21,807 nt of DNA from contig JAVEYA010000033.1 in assembly GCA_034003745.1 (NCBI GenBank), positions 1 through 21,807 of the forward strand, written 5' to 3'. The notes beneath the pieces were generated by a model, which searched no databases, was not told where the DNA came from, and saw only the letters and a program-made list of their open reading frames with translations. Made by a program: the position numbers and the translations under genes. Position 1 is the stretch's first letter. The number at the start of each line of letters is the position of its first letter. Of the stretch, positions 1-7,288 are shown one piece after another. The stretch is from JAVEYA01 sp034003745. Lineage in GTDB: Bacteria > Bacillota > Peptococcia > DRI-13 > PHAD01.

Positions 1-8
1 TGGTTGTT

Positions 9-1223
9 TTGGCCAATCAGCTGCTTAAAAGGTTTCAAAGCAACTTAAAAATAGTCACCGATAATATATTGAGTGACAGCATGGAATATCATGATTTGCC
101 TGAAACCATGCCTCTTTTGGAAGAACTCAATATGGCCATAAAGGGTGCGAAGATATCCCACAATACCTTAAAGCAAATGGAAGAAATTTTTTATAAAGCT
201 TTCCGTTACAGTCCGATTTTAAAAATTATCTTTTCTTTAAAAGATAAACGCGTATTTGAAGTAAATGAGGAATTGCTCCGGGTGATGGGCTTTAAAAGAG
301 ATGAGTTAATCGGACGAACGCCGGAGGAGTTCATGCATAGTTCCGGTAATGAGCCGTTGAGTGAATTTTGTCATAATACTTTTGAAAAGAGGATCATGCG
401 AAAAAATGTGAATATGCCCTTCAGTACCAGATATGGTGAGAGCCGGGAAGGATTTTTCTCAACGGAGATTATCCATATTGGTCATGAACCCTACGTTTTT
501 ATGGTTTGCGTTGACATAACAGATATCAATAAAATGGAAAAGGAAATGGCCCAGCTGGAAAAACTGAACCTGCTGGGACAGATGGCCGCCAGCATAGGTC
601 ATGAAATCCGCAATCCGATGACGGCAATCAGAGGGTTTTTGCAGCTGCTGCAGAGAAAAGAAAGATATAGTGAAGATGAACAATTTCTGAAGCTGATGAT
701 TTCCGAAGTGGATAGGGCGAATGCCATCATTACCGATTTCTTGTCGCTGGCCGGTAAAAAAACGGGTGAAAAGACGCTGCTTGACCTCAATATAATTATT
801 AAGTCTCTTTTTCCTCTGCTGCAGGCACAGGCTATCAAGGAAGACAAGAAAGTTGAATTATGTTTAAAAGATCTTCCGCTATATATGTTTAATGAAAATG
901 AGATGAAACAGGTTATTTTGAATTTAGTTAATAACGCTTTAGATGCGCTTGGACCGGGAGGGCTGGTCAGGATCAGCACCCGGCAGGTGGAACCTGAAGG
1001 TACGGTGATTGTCCTGATGGTTGAAGATAATGGCTGCGGTATACCGGAGGAAATTATGTCCAGGCTGGGTACGCCCTTTACTACGACCAAGGAAAAAGGA
1101 ACCGGCCTGGGGTTGGCCGTCTGCTATGATATTGTGGAAAAACATCATGGACAGATTCAGGTTGAGACCAATTGCCGGGGAACAATATTTACAATTCTCT
1201 TTCCGTTAAGTGATGCAGGATAA
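9..1223 (+). CDS. PAS-domain sensor histidine kinase (5' end may lie outside the window)
   Basis: A soluble-looking sensor kinase. An N-terminal region (residues about 1-57) is followed by a PAS domain (about 58-172), a HisKA dimerisation helix pair with the H-box HEIRNP (phospho-acceptor His198), and a HATPase_c domain with N-box NLVNNALDAL (about 305-314), G1 box VEDNGCGIP (about 338-346) and G2 box KGTGLGLA (about 363-370). No transmembrane segment is visible. The domain order and the H-box resemble the sporulation kinases that feed phosphate to Spo0F/Spo0A, and the surroundings are rich in sporulation genes, but no partner response regulator is adjacent, so the target is inference. The first possible start is TTG at 9, without a visible ribosome binding site, and no stop precedes it in frame, so the true start may be upstream of the window. 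A strong terminator follows the stop codon. Confidence 0.9.
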   Translation: MANQLLKRFQSNLKIVTDNILSDSMEYHDLPETMPLLEELNMAIKGAKISHNTLKQMEEIFYKAFRYSPILKIIFSLKDKRVFEVNEELLRVMGFKRDELIGRTPEEFMHSSGNEPLSEFCHNTFEKRIMRKNVNMPFSTRYGESREGFFSTEIIHIGHEPYVFMVCVDITDINKMEKEMAQLEKLNLLGQMAASIGHEIRNPMTAIRGFLQLLQRKERYSEDEQFLKLMISEVDRANAIITDFLSLAGKKTGEKTLLDLNIIIKSLFPLLQAQAIKEDKKVELCLKDLPLYMFNENEMKQVILNLVNNALDALGPGGLVRISTRQVEPEGTVIVLMVEDNGCGIPEEIMSRLGTPFTTTKEKGTGLGLAVCYDIVEKHHGQIQVETNCRGTIFTILFPLSDAG

Positions 1224-1246
1224 GAGCGGCAGGGACGGCAATCTTT

Positions 1247-1282
1247 TAAAAGCTCACGGCGTTTTGCAGCCGTGAGCTTTTT
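1247..1282 (+). terminator. Intrinsic terminator after the histidine kinase
   Basis: AGCTCACGGC (1251-1260) pairs perfectly with GCCGTGAGCT (1269-1278) around an 8-nt loop and is followed by a run of Ts to 1282. A run of As (from 1248) extends the stem. It separates the kinase from the steA cluster. Confidence 0.9.
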
Positions 1283-1361
1283 CAATAGATAGCAGCAGAT
1301 AATATTAATCAGGCAATCTACAAATACTAAGCAGCAAAGCGCTAAAACGGAGTTAACAGAC

Positions 1362-2480
1362 ATGAATTTGACAGGCCGGGTAAGAGTAGACCGCAAAACC
1401 AAAAATCTGATCAGCCGGATCCAACCTCACGAAATAGCGGTAATTGATCATGAAGATTTGGATGAAGTGGCGGCCCGTTCGCTCGTTAAAGCCAAAGTAA
1501 AAGCTGTTTTAAATGCCAAAGCTTCCATCAGCGGCAAATATCCCACCCCCGGACCGCTGATTTTAATACAAAATAATGTCCCGCTCTTAGATAATCTGGG
1601 GGAGGATATTTTGCGGCTGCGGGACGGACAGATAGTGGAACTGCAGGGCAACGGAATTTATCTGGAAAATGTGTTGTTTTTGGGCGGCCAACCACAGAGC
1701 CTGGAATCTATTACCGAGAAGATGGAACAATGCAAAGCCAACATGCAAGACAGTTTGGAGAAATTTGTAGAAAATACGCTTTTTCACGCCAAGCGGGAAC
1801 GCTCGTTGATTTTGGGGGAACCGAATTTACCCCCTTTAAAGACACAAATTCACGGCAGGCAAGTCTTAATCGTAGTGCGCGGCAAGAATTACTGTGAAGA
1901 CTTGAAGACGGTCCGTTCCTATATCCGGGAAATGAGACCCGTACTTATCGGCGTAGACGGGGGCGCTGACGCTTTGTATGAAAACGGCTATAAACCGGAT
2001 TTGATTTTTGGCGATATGGATAGTGTCAGTGATGAAGCTTTGTCTTCCGGGGCGGAAATCGTGGTGCACGCCTATACGGACGGGCAGGCGCCCGGTCAAA
2101 AGAGAGTACAAAAGATGCACTTGGAAGAGAAGATTTTCGCGGTGCCGGGGACCAGTGAGGATGGGGCCATGCTGCTGGCCTACCACAGCGGAGCGGAATT
2201 GATTGTGGCCGTAGGAACCCATTCCAATGTGATCGATTTTCTGGAAAAGGGCAGAAGCGGTATGGCCAGTACGCTCCTGACCAGAATTAAAATAGGGAGT
2301 ATCTTAGTGGACGCTAAAGGAGTCAGTTTATTATACAGCAGCCAAAAGAAAATCAGGCCTGTTCTGCAGGTCGTGCTGGCTTCCGCTTTTCCCTTCCTGA
2401 TGGTGCTGTATATTTCTTCCGTTGTTTCGCAGCTGGCCAGATTGCTGCTTCTGAAATTTAAATTGTCCCTGGGATTATGA
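1362..2480 (+). CDS. steA: SteA-like protein with thiamin-pyrophosphokinase-like fold and C-terminal membrane anchor
   Basis: A 372-residue protein of the SteA family, described in actinobacteria as a cytokinetic-ring/cell-wall factor acting with SteB. The middle of the protein carries a thiamin-pyrophosphokinase-like signature: GVDGGADAL (about 197-205) and the FGDMDS motif (about 216-221). A glycine- and acid-containing stretch, GTSEDGAMLLAY, lies at about 263-274. A single hydrophobic segment (about 334-356) near the C-terminus would anchor the protein, leaving a basic tail. The start is ATG with GGAG 9 bases upstream. The next gene is the matching SteB-type protein, 12 bases downstream, which strongly supports the assignment. 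It is unlikely to be a real thiamin pyrophosphokinase because of the extra N-terminal 160 residues and the membrane anchor. The function in this lineage (septum or sporulation envelope remodelling) is inference. Confidence 0.85.
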   Translation: MNLTGRVRVDRKTKNLISRIQPHEIAVIDHEDLDEVAARSLVKAKVKAVLNAKASISGKYPTPGPLILIQNNVPLLDNLGEDILRLRDGQIVELQGNGIYLENVLFLGGQPQSLESITEKMEQCKANMQDSLEKFVENTLFHAKRERSLILGEPNLPPLKTQIHGRQVLIVVRGKNYCEDLKTVRSYIREMRPVLIGVDGGADALYENGYKPDLIFGDMDSVSDEALSSGAEIVVHAYTDGQAPGQKRVQKMHLEEKIFAVPGTSEDGAMLLAYHSGAELIVAVGTHSNVIDFLEKGRSGMASTLLTRIKIGSILVDAKGVSLLYSSQKKIRPVLQVVLASAFPFLMVLYISSVVSQLARLLLLKFKLSLGL

Positions 2481-2492
2481 AGGAGAAGGACG

Positions 2493-3170
2493 ATGATTAT
2501 TGACTACAAATATCATGTTACTTCCCTGGTTGCTGTCTTTATGGCCTTGGGAATCGGTATTGTCATCGGCAGCCTGCTGGTGGGAGAAAGCTTTGTTACC
2601 GGCGTAATCGGCGAACAGGAAAACCTCGTCCAGCGTATCGAAGAGGAATACCTAAGCATCAAAAATGAGGCTAGGCTGCAAAAAACGGAGATGGAAAAAC
2701 TGGCCCAGGAGAATGCGTATTACCGGCAATACGCCGACGCCACCTTAAGTTATTTGATTAAAGGCTGTCTGGAGGGTAAAAGGATTGTGCTGGTGGAAGA
2801 CGGTGTGCAGACACCGGAGGTAATTATTGAGAATCTGCGCTTAAGCGGAGCAGAAATCATCTATGCAGACCGCTTCCCGGAGGAAGAAGGGCTTACGGCG
2901 TCAGGAGCGGCTCAAGGTCCGACCGTGCTGATTCGTGTCAGCGAAAATTACCCGGAGCAAACGACCAGCGCTCCCGATACGCCCTCCGCGGCGCTGCAGG
3001 AACTACTCGAAGCAGGAACGCCCATCTATAATCTGGTCCTGGGGGAAAACGAAAAAAAATTTCTGAAAACCCAAGGACTGGGCCGGGTTTACTATATCCC
3101 TCTTCTGGACAGTATCCCCGAACAGGTGGCCTTGATTTTGGATATAGCGGAAAGCGGCCTGGAGCCATAA
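2493..3170 (+). CDS. steB: SteB/MctB-like membrane-anchored coiled-coil protein (copper transporter MctB family)
   Basis: A 225-residue protein of the family often labelled 'copper transporter' (MctB), the SteB partner of SteA. An N-terminal membrane segment (about 10-30, glycine rich) follows a short basic start. A charged coiled coil (about 38-80) comes next, then a globular domain starting near GKRIVLVEDG (about 95-104) that would sit outside the membrane. The start ATG is preceded by an excellent AAGGAGAAGG. The stop TAA shares one base with the ATG of the glycosyltransferase gene, implying translational coupling. No metal-binding cysteine or histidine cluster is visible, so I favour the SteB role over copper export. 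Confidence 0.8.
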   Translation: MIIDYKYHVTSLVAVFMALGIGIVIGSLLVGESFVTGVIGEQENLVQRIEEEYLSIKNEARLQKTEMEKLAQENAYYRQYADATLSYLIKGCLEGKRIVLVEDGVQTPEVIIENLRLSGAEIIYADRFPEEEGLTASGAAQGPTVLIRVSENYPEQTTSAPDTPSAALQELLEAGTPIYNLVLGENEKKFLKTQGLGRVYYIPLLDSIPEQVALILDIAESGLEP

Positions 3171-3850
3171 TGCGGGGGGTCAGTATTCTGATCCCGGCTT
3201 ATAATGAAGCTGAGAGAATCGGGGCCTCAGTCCAGGCGCTGCGTCAAGCCGGTTTCGAGGGGGATATTACCGTAGTGGATGACGGCTCCGGGGATGATAC
3301 CGCTGATATCGCCTCAAAGCAGGGCGCCAGGGTGATACGCCTGACTGAAAACAGGGGCAAAGGCGGCGCGATAATGGCGGGCCAGGCTTATCTCCAAAGT
3401 GAAATCGTTTTGCTTTTGGACGCCGATCTGCAAGATTCCGCAGGGCAGGCGCTGCTTCTGGCGGAACCGGTTATGACCGGGCAGGCGGATATGACCATAG
3501 CGGTGCTGCCTCAAGGAAACAGCGGACGGGGCTTTGGACTGGTCAAAAGGATGGCGCAGCTGGGCGTCAGAATGATGACGGGAAAAAGGGTGAAGGCGCC
3601 GCTGTCCGGGCAAAGGTGTATGAAAAAGTCTGTGCTGGAAAGCCTGCTGCCCCTTGCACCCGGTTTTGGGCTGGAAGTGGGCATGACAGTAGACGCACTG
3701 AAACTGGGATACCGCCTCTTTGAAGTGGAAACAGCTTTATGTCATGACCCACCGGGACGCGATTGGCGCGGTTTTGTGCACCGGGGCCGGCAGTTTTGCG
3801 ATGTTTGCGCTGCACTCTGGCGGCGGGCAGGGGGAAAAGCACACCCATGA
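3170..3850 (+). CDS. Family 2 glycosyltransferase
   Basis: A 226-residue GT-A fold glycosyltransferase. ILIPAYNEAERI (about 6-17) is the usual first strand; VVDDGSGDDT (about 35-44) binds the nucleotide; DADLQ (about 84-88) is the metal-binding DxD element; SGQRCM (about 146-151) and the C-terminal GRDWRGFVHRGRQF (about 196-209) resemble the dolichyl/undecaprenyl-phosphate sugar synthase branch, which moves a sugar from a nucleotide donor to a lipid phosphate or lipid-linked acceptor. No membrane helix is present, so it would act at the cytoplasmic face. It overlaps steB by one base and the next gene by four bases (ATGA), so it is made with them. Donor and acceptor cannot be read from the sequence. 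Confidence 0.85.
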   Translation: MRGVSILIPAYNEAERIGASVQALRQAGFEGDITVVDDGSGDDTADIASKQGARVIRLTENRGKGGAIMAGQAYLQSEIVLLLDADLQDSAGQALLLAEPVMTGQADMTIAVLPQGNSGRGFGLVKRMAQLGVRMMTGKRVKAPLSGQRCMKKSVLESLLPLAPGFGLEVGMTVDALKLGYRLFEVETALCHDPPGRDWRGFVHRGRQFCDVCAALWRRAGGKAHP

Positions 3851-4650
3851 ATACATACGGCCGATACATCATTTTATTTGCCTTGAGCTGCCTGACAGCC
3901 CAAATAGCGTTTCCGCCTTTCTTCCGCATCCTGGCCGTTCGGCAGGGACTGAAGAAGAATTGGCGGGGAGAGGAGATTCCGGCCCTGGCCGGAATCATTT
4001 TCCCGCTGTTAATCACTTTGGATACCCTTATATACGGCCTGTCTGAGAACCTTACGGAAAGGATCTACATTCTTATTCTGGCGATAGCCCTGATTGCCGG
4101 AGTAGGTCTATACGATGATCTCTATGGCGATAACGGACCCAAGGGGTTAAAAGGGCACTTGCTTTATTTCTGGCGGCGCCGGATCGTCACCACAGGCCTG
4201 ATCAAACTGATTGGAACAGGCGTCATAGCCGCCTTTACGGTTTTTAGCCTGGGCTATACTTTATTCGACTGGCTGCTTTTAATGCTAACGGTGAACACGG
4301 TCAATCTGCTGGATTTGCGACCCGGACGGGCGGTCAAAGGCAGCGCATTGCTGTTAACGGCAGCCTTGCTCCTGGCAAAAGAGGATTACTGGCTGATGGT
4401 AACAGCGGGAGGGCTTTTGACGGCTTACGCCCGGTATGATTTGCAGGCCGAGGTAATGCTGGGAGACTGCGGTTCCAATTGCCTGGGCATGATTGCAGGC
4501 TTAAGCCTGCTCTCCGCTTCTTTTACCGTAAAAATTTCCCTGATCATTGTTCTGGCTTTTTTTCATGCGCTGGCGGAGAAGTACTCCTTTAGTGCAATTA
4601 TAACGCGCAGCAGTTTCTTAGACAGGCTGGATAAGTGGGGACAGAGATGA
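3847..4650 (+). CDS. Short MraY/WecA-like polyprenyl-phosphate sugar-1-phosphate transferase family protein
   Basis: A multi-spanning membrane protein of 267 residues related to the glycosyl transferase family 4 enzymes (MraY, WecA, TagO). Three family landmarks are visible in order: the acidic pair in GLYDDLYGD (about 87-94), NTVNLLD (about 150-156) where the family has NxxNxxDG, and LGDCGSNCLG (about 205-214) where the family has GDxGSxxLG. About eight hydrophobic segments can be counted. It is clearly shorter than MraY (about 320-360 residues), and the usual DGxDGL after NxxN is replaced by DLRPGRA, so substrate or activity may differ. I chose ATG 3847 because it forms an ATGA overlap with the preceding stop and has AGGGGG upstream; an in-frame start at 3763 would lie deep in the glycosyltransferase gene. 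Confidence 0.78.
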   Translation: MNTYGRYIILFALSCLTAQIAFPPFFRILAVRQGLKKNWRGEEIPALAGIIFPLLITLDTLIYGLSENLTERIYILILAIALIAGVGLYDDLYGDNGPKGLKGHLLYFWRRRIVTTGLIKLIGTGVIAAFTVFSLGYTLFDWLLLMLTVNTVNLLDLRPGRAVKGSALLLTAALLLAKEDYWLMVTAGGLLTAYARYDLQAEVMLGDCGSNCLGMIAGLSLLSASFTVKISLIIVLAFFHALAEKYSFSAIITRSSFLDRLDKWGQR

Positions 4651-4663
4651 AAGAGGTGCGGCC

Positions 4664-5779
4664 GTGATTAACAGGGCTACCGGAATTATTACGGGAATCG
4701 TATCAGCGGAGGAGCATCTGCTGGAATTGCAGGTAGCGGTGGGGGATAAGACTGCCCGGGCCTACGCTTTTCCACAAATGACCGGGTCGGTTCGTTGCGG
4801 CGACAAGGTTTTACTGAATACCACCGCCGTTGACTTAGCGCTGGGCAGCGGCGGGTATCATTTTGTTATGGCGGTACTCCAGGGGGCAGACTGGGGGAAG
4901 ACCGGAAGCCAAGAGAAAAATAGCGGAACCCCCCCGGAAAAAGGGAAAGGCCCCGGGCATATCATGAAAATGCGCTATACTCCGTATCAGTTCAGGGTTT
5001 TGGCGGTGGAAGAAGAGAACAGCCCCTGGCATGCGCAAATGAAAAAGGCGGAGAGTTTAGCAGGTACGCCGGTGGTAGCCGGTTCACTGCATAGTATGCT
5101 GGCTCCTTGCGTCTGCGGGATCAAGGGGTATGCCCCTCAGCTTAAGGCGGTATATGTCATGACGGACGGAGGAGCGCTGCCACTGGCCTTCAGCCGCGCC
5201 GTCAAAGCATTGCGCAAAGAAGGCTTGCTCTCGGGTGTGGTTACAGCCGGACACGCCTTTGGAGGGGATTATGAAGCGGTCAATCTTTATTCCGGTCTGT
5301 TGGCTGCAAAGGAAGTATTCCAGGCCAAGGTTATTGTGGTCATGATGGGGCCGGGTATTGTGGGAACGGGGACGGCCTGGGGGCATACCGGGCTGGAGTT
5401 GGGGCAGATCATTAACAGCGTTTTCTCTTTAGGAGGAGAGTGTTTGGTGATACCTCGCCTCAGTTTTGCCGAGCGGCGGGAACGGCATAACGGCGTCAGC
5501 CATCATACGCTGAAGGCGCTCAGGAACGTAGCGCTGGCGCCTTCCACGGTGGTGCTGCCGGAAATGCCGGAAGAGCAGAAAAAAAGAATCCTCCGGGCGT
5601 TGGGTCCGGAGGATTCGGATCGGCATCAATTAATTTGGGAGAGAGGAGAAGCCGGCATTGCGACGGCTCAGGAACGGGGCCTTTCTTTAAGCTACATGGG
5701 CCGCGGGTATCAGGAAGACCCGTATTTTTTTCTGGCCGCCGCCGCCGCAGGCCAAGCCGCCGCCAAGAAAGTCCATTGA
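4664..5779 (+). CDS. DUF3866 family protein
   Basis: A 371-residue soluble protein that I recognise as DUF3866, a family without an assigned function that often sits near envelope genes in Firmicutes and Actinobacteria. The N-terminus (about 1-75) looks like a small beta-rich domain ending in GGYHFVMAVL. A low-complexity linker at about 85-98 (GTPPEKGKGP) follows. The main domain has glycine-rich stretches such as MMGPGIVGTGT (about 227-237), SHHTLKAL (about 279-286) and an alanine-rich C-terminus. The start is GTG at 4664 with AGAGGTG 8-12 bases upstream; it begins 13 bases after the MraY-like stop, so it is the last gene of the steA cluster. No catalytic motif can be named with confidence. 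Confidence 0.8.
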   Translation: MINRATGIITGIVSAEEHLLELQVAVGDKTARAYAFPQMTGSVRCGDKVLLNTTAVDLALGSGGYHFVMAVLQGADWGKTGSQEKNSGTPPEKGKGPGHIMKMRYTPYQFRVLAVEEENSPWHAQMKKAESLAGTPVVAGSLHSMLAPCVCGIKGYAPQLKAVYVMTDGGALPLAFSRAVKALRKEGLLSGVVTAGHAFGGDYEAVNLYSGLLAAKEVFQAKVIVVMMGPGIVGTGTAWGHTGLELGQIINSVFSLGGECLVIPRLSFAERRERHNGVSHHTLKALRNVALAPSTVVLPEMPEEQKKRILRALGPEDSDRHQLIWERGEAGIATAQERGLSLSYMGRGYQEDPYFFLAAAAAGQAAAKKVH

Positions 5780-5823
5780 TAAAAGGATGGCGGCTATATT
5801 TTGTGTCTTCCAATAAGCATTTA

Positions 5824-5952
5824 TCAATAGTCTTTTGCGGAGAGGGCGCGCAGATAGTCGGTGACATACAGATATTCGTCCTGCAGGGCCGCCAAATGGT
5901 ATAATATATCCTGGGGTTTTCCGGTAACCCAGAAGCTGCCGTTTACGCTCAT
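5824..5952 (-). CDS. Small hypothetical protein, 42 aa
   Basis: A short ORF read on the minus strand: ATG at 5952, TGA at 5824-5826. It starts MSVNGSFWVTGKPQDILYHL and is rich in aromatic residues (three Tyr in the last half plus the final Tyr). An AGGCGGTG ribosome binding site lies 5 bases upstream of the ATG on the same strand. It sits alone, convergent with DUF3866 and divergent from nudF, and fills a stretch that would otherwise be empty. I do not recognise the family. The WxxTGxxxxxLYxL pattern vaguely recalls the short YqzL-type proteins, but not enough to name it. The good ribosome binding site and protein-like composition are the support; conservation is untested. Confidence 0.5.
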   Translation of the reverse strand: MSVNGSFWVTGKPQDILYHLAALQDEYLYVTDYLRALSAKDY

Positions 5953-6023
5953 AACGCACCGCCTTTAAAAGTTGTACTGATAAATATGCCGCTTGTACAT
6001 AAAATATGTCTGGAGGAGAAATC

Positions 6024-6560
6024 ATGGAAGAGAAATTCGTTAAAACACTGAAAGAAGAAAAGGGCAAGTATCTGACTTACCGGATGGATGAAGTAATTAT
6101 TTCCACCGGCAAAACATCGACCCGGGAAATCCTGCTGCATCCGGGCGCTGTGGTGGTAGCGGCGCTGACCGAAGAACAGGAAATCGTAATGGTCCGGCAA
6201 TACCGTTACGCGGCAGGACAGATTCTCCTGGAACTGCCTGCAGGCAAACTGGAAGCCGGGGAAGACCCCCTGGAATGCGCCCGGCGCGAACTGAGTGAAG
6301 AGACCGGGTTTGAAGCGGAAGAATGGGAAAAGCTGACTGAATTTTATACCGCCCCCGGCTATACCAATGAGATGATGCACTTATACCTGGCGCGGGGGTT
6401 ACAGGAGAAAAAGGCGCATCCGGATACGGACGAAGTTATAGAATATGAGAAGATACCCTTGGCCAGGCTGCAGGAAGCGTTACTGGAAACGGGTGGAATC
6501 AAAGACGCAAAATCCATCATCGGCCTGTTTTGGGTATTCCAGCGAATAGGAGTGGAATAA
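6024..6560 (+). CDS. nudF: ADP-ribose pyrophosphatase, NUDIX hydrolase
   Basis: A 178-residue NUDIX hydrolase that would split ADP-ribose into AMP and ribose 5-phosphate. The full NUDIX box GX5EX7REUXEEXGU is present: GKLEAGEDPL (about 74-83) through RRELSEETGF (about 87-96). The upstream VRQYRYAAGQILLELPAG (about 58-74) is typical of the ADPRase subfamily, as is ApGYTNE near residue 118. The start is ATG 6024 with GGAGGAG ending 6 bases upstream; an earlier ATG at 6006 would place that ribosome binding site inside the gene. In B. subtilis nudF also lies upstream of spoIIM and xerD, which supports the name. Confidence 0.9.
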   Translation: MEEKFVKTLKEEKGKYLTYRMDEVIISTGKTSTREILLHPGAVVVAALTEEQEIVMVRQYRYAAGQILLELPAGKLEAGEDPLECARRELSEETGFEAEEWEKLTEFYTAPGYTNEMMHLYLARGLQEKKAHPDTDEVIEYEKIPLARLQEALLETGGIKDAKSIIGLFWVFQRIGVE

Positions 6561-6591
6561 ACTGGCGCGGGAGTATAAAAGTGCGGTCACT

Positions 6592-7227
6592 GTGGCCTAT
6601 AATCTCTCCGGAGCGGTCGAAGCGGCCCTGGCAGGCCGCTTTGTCGTCTTGGTCGACGTCATTGATATGTCGACTACGGCGGAAGCGCTCTTAGAGGCGG
6701 GTGCGTCTAAAATATGGGGGGCTGCTCCCTGCGGCAAAGGAGAACCCTACGCCAATCCTTATCTGATTGGCCGGGAAGCAGCCCAAGAGGCCCGGAAGAA
6801 TCAACGCCGGGTTTTTGTCATTGCCGAGCCCCGGGTGGGTCAGCCGGAAGAACGGAACAAACGTGCCGCCCTGGTCTTGGACGGTATCCGGGCCGAAGGG
6901 GCGGAACCCGCAGATATCTTTCCTAATCTGGGTGCGGAGACAGCTAAATTCACGGACTGGCGGAATCATTACGCCGTGATTGTAAGCGATGCCGGCGGGA
7001 CGGTTTTTGACGCGGTCTGGCAGCTGGGCGGAGGAATTACCACCGCAACGGTGGCCAGGACGCTGGGGATGAAAGGACCCGCTTCCGCCCATAAAGGCGT
7101 GGAACGGGCGCTTTTGATGGCGCAAGGCGCGCCGGTGACGGTTACGGCGGCTTCCGGCAGCGCGCTGGAGGATGTGTTGGCCGCACAATACATCGCGCAG
7201 CTCCTCTTGGCGGCTGTTGCAGATTGA
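6592..7227 (+). CDS. ComB-like (2-phosphosulfolactate phosphatase-like) protein of uncertain function
   Basis: A soluble protein of about 211 residues. VVLVDVIDMSTTAEALLEAGA (start about residue 18) resembles the VVIDVxRATTTxxxALxNGA signature of ComB-type phosphatases, and VIVSDAGGTVFDAV and GASKIWGA fit the same fold. The cofactor M context is unlikely in this type of organism, so a different acidic substrate is more probable, and the ComB relation is a motif-level guess. The start is unclear. GTG 6592 has no good ribosome binding site, while an in-frame CTG at 6562 lies 7 bases after AGGAGTG and would add 10 residues. It begins directly after nudF and probably shares its transcript. Confidence 0.6.
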   Translation: MAYNLSGAVEAALAGRFVVLVDVIDMSTTAEALLEAGASKIWGAAPCGKGEPYANPYLIGREAAQEARKNQRRVFVIAEPRVGQPEERNKRAALVLDGIRAEGAEPADIFPNLGAETAKFTDWRNHYAVIVSDAGGTVFDAVWQLGGGITTATVARTLGMKGPASAHKGVERALLMAQGAPVTVTAASGSALEDVLAAQYIAQLLLAAVAD

Positions 7228-7238
7228 TGGACTAGTAG

Positions 7239-7267
7239 TTATATTTTTACCTTTCCACTCATAGAAT
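7239..7267 (+). promoter_or_regulatory. SigE-type (mother-cell) promoter for spoIIM
   Basis: TTATATT (7239-7245) matches the -35 consensus KMATATT at 6 of 7 positions. A 14-base spacer follows, then CATAGAAT (7260-7267) matches the -10 consensus CATACANT at 7 of 8. spoIIM is known to be SigE-dependent in B. subtilis, so the match falls where it is expected. Transcription would start near 7274, only about 15 bases before the ATG. Confidence 0.65.
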
Positions 7268-7286
7268 CTTCTTGAGGGGAGGGTAA
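7247..7286 (+). promoter_or_regulatory. Potential hairpin masking the spoIIM ribosome binding site in read-through RNA
   Basis: TTACCTTTCC-A-CTC (7247-7260) can pair with GAGGGGAGGGTAA (7274-7286), which contains the ribosome binding site: 13 pairs including two G-U, one bulged A and a 13-nt loop. The upstream arm overlaps the SigE promoter spacer, so the SigE transcript would lack it. Only RNA coming from nudF and its neighbour would carry it. Confidence 0.4.
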
Positions 7287-7288
7287 CC

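Noticed and set aside
599..1090. 163-codon open frame on the minus strand inside the histidine kinase gene
   Set aside because: Fully antisense to a kinase with all motifs, no ribosome binding site, and low-complexity Ser-rich translation typical of a shadow frame.
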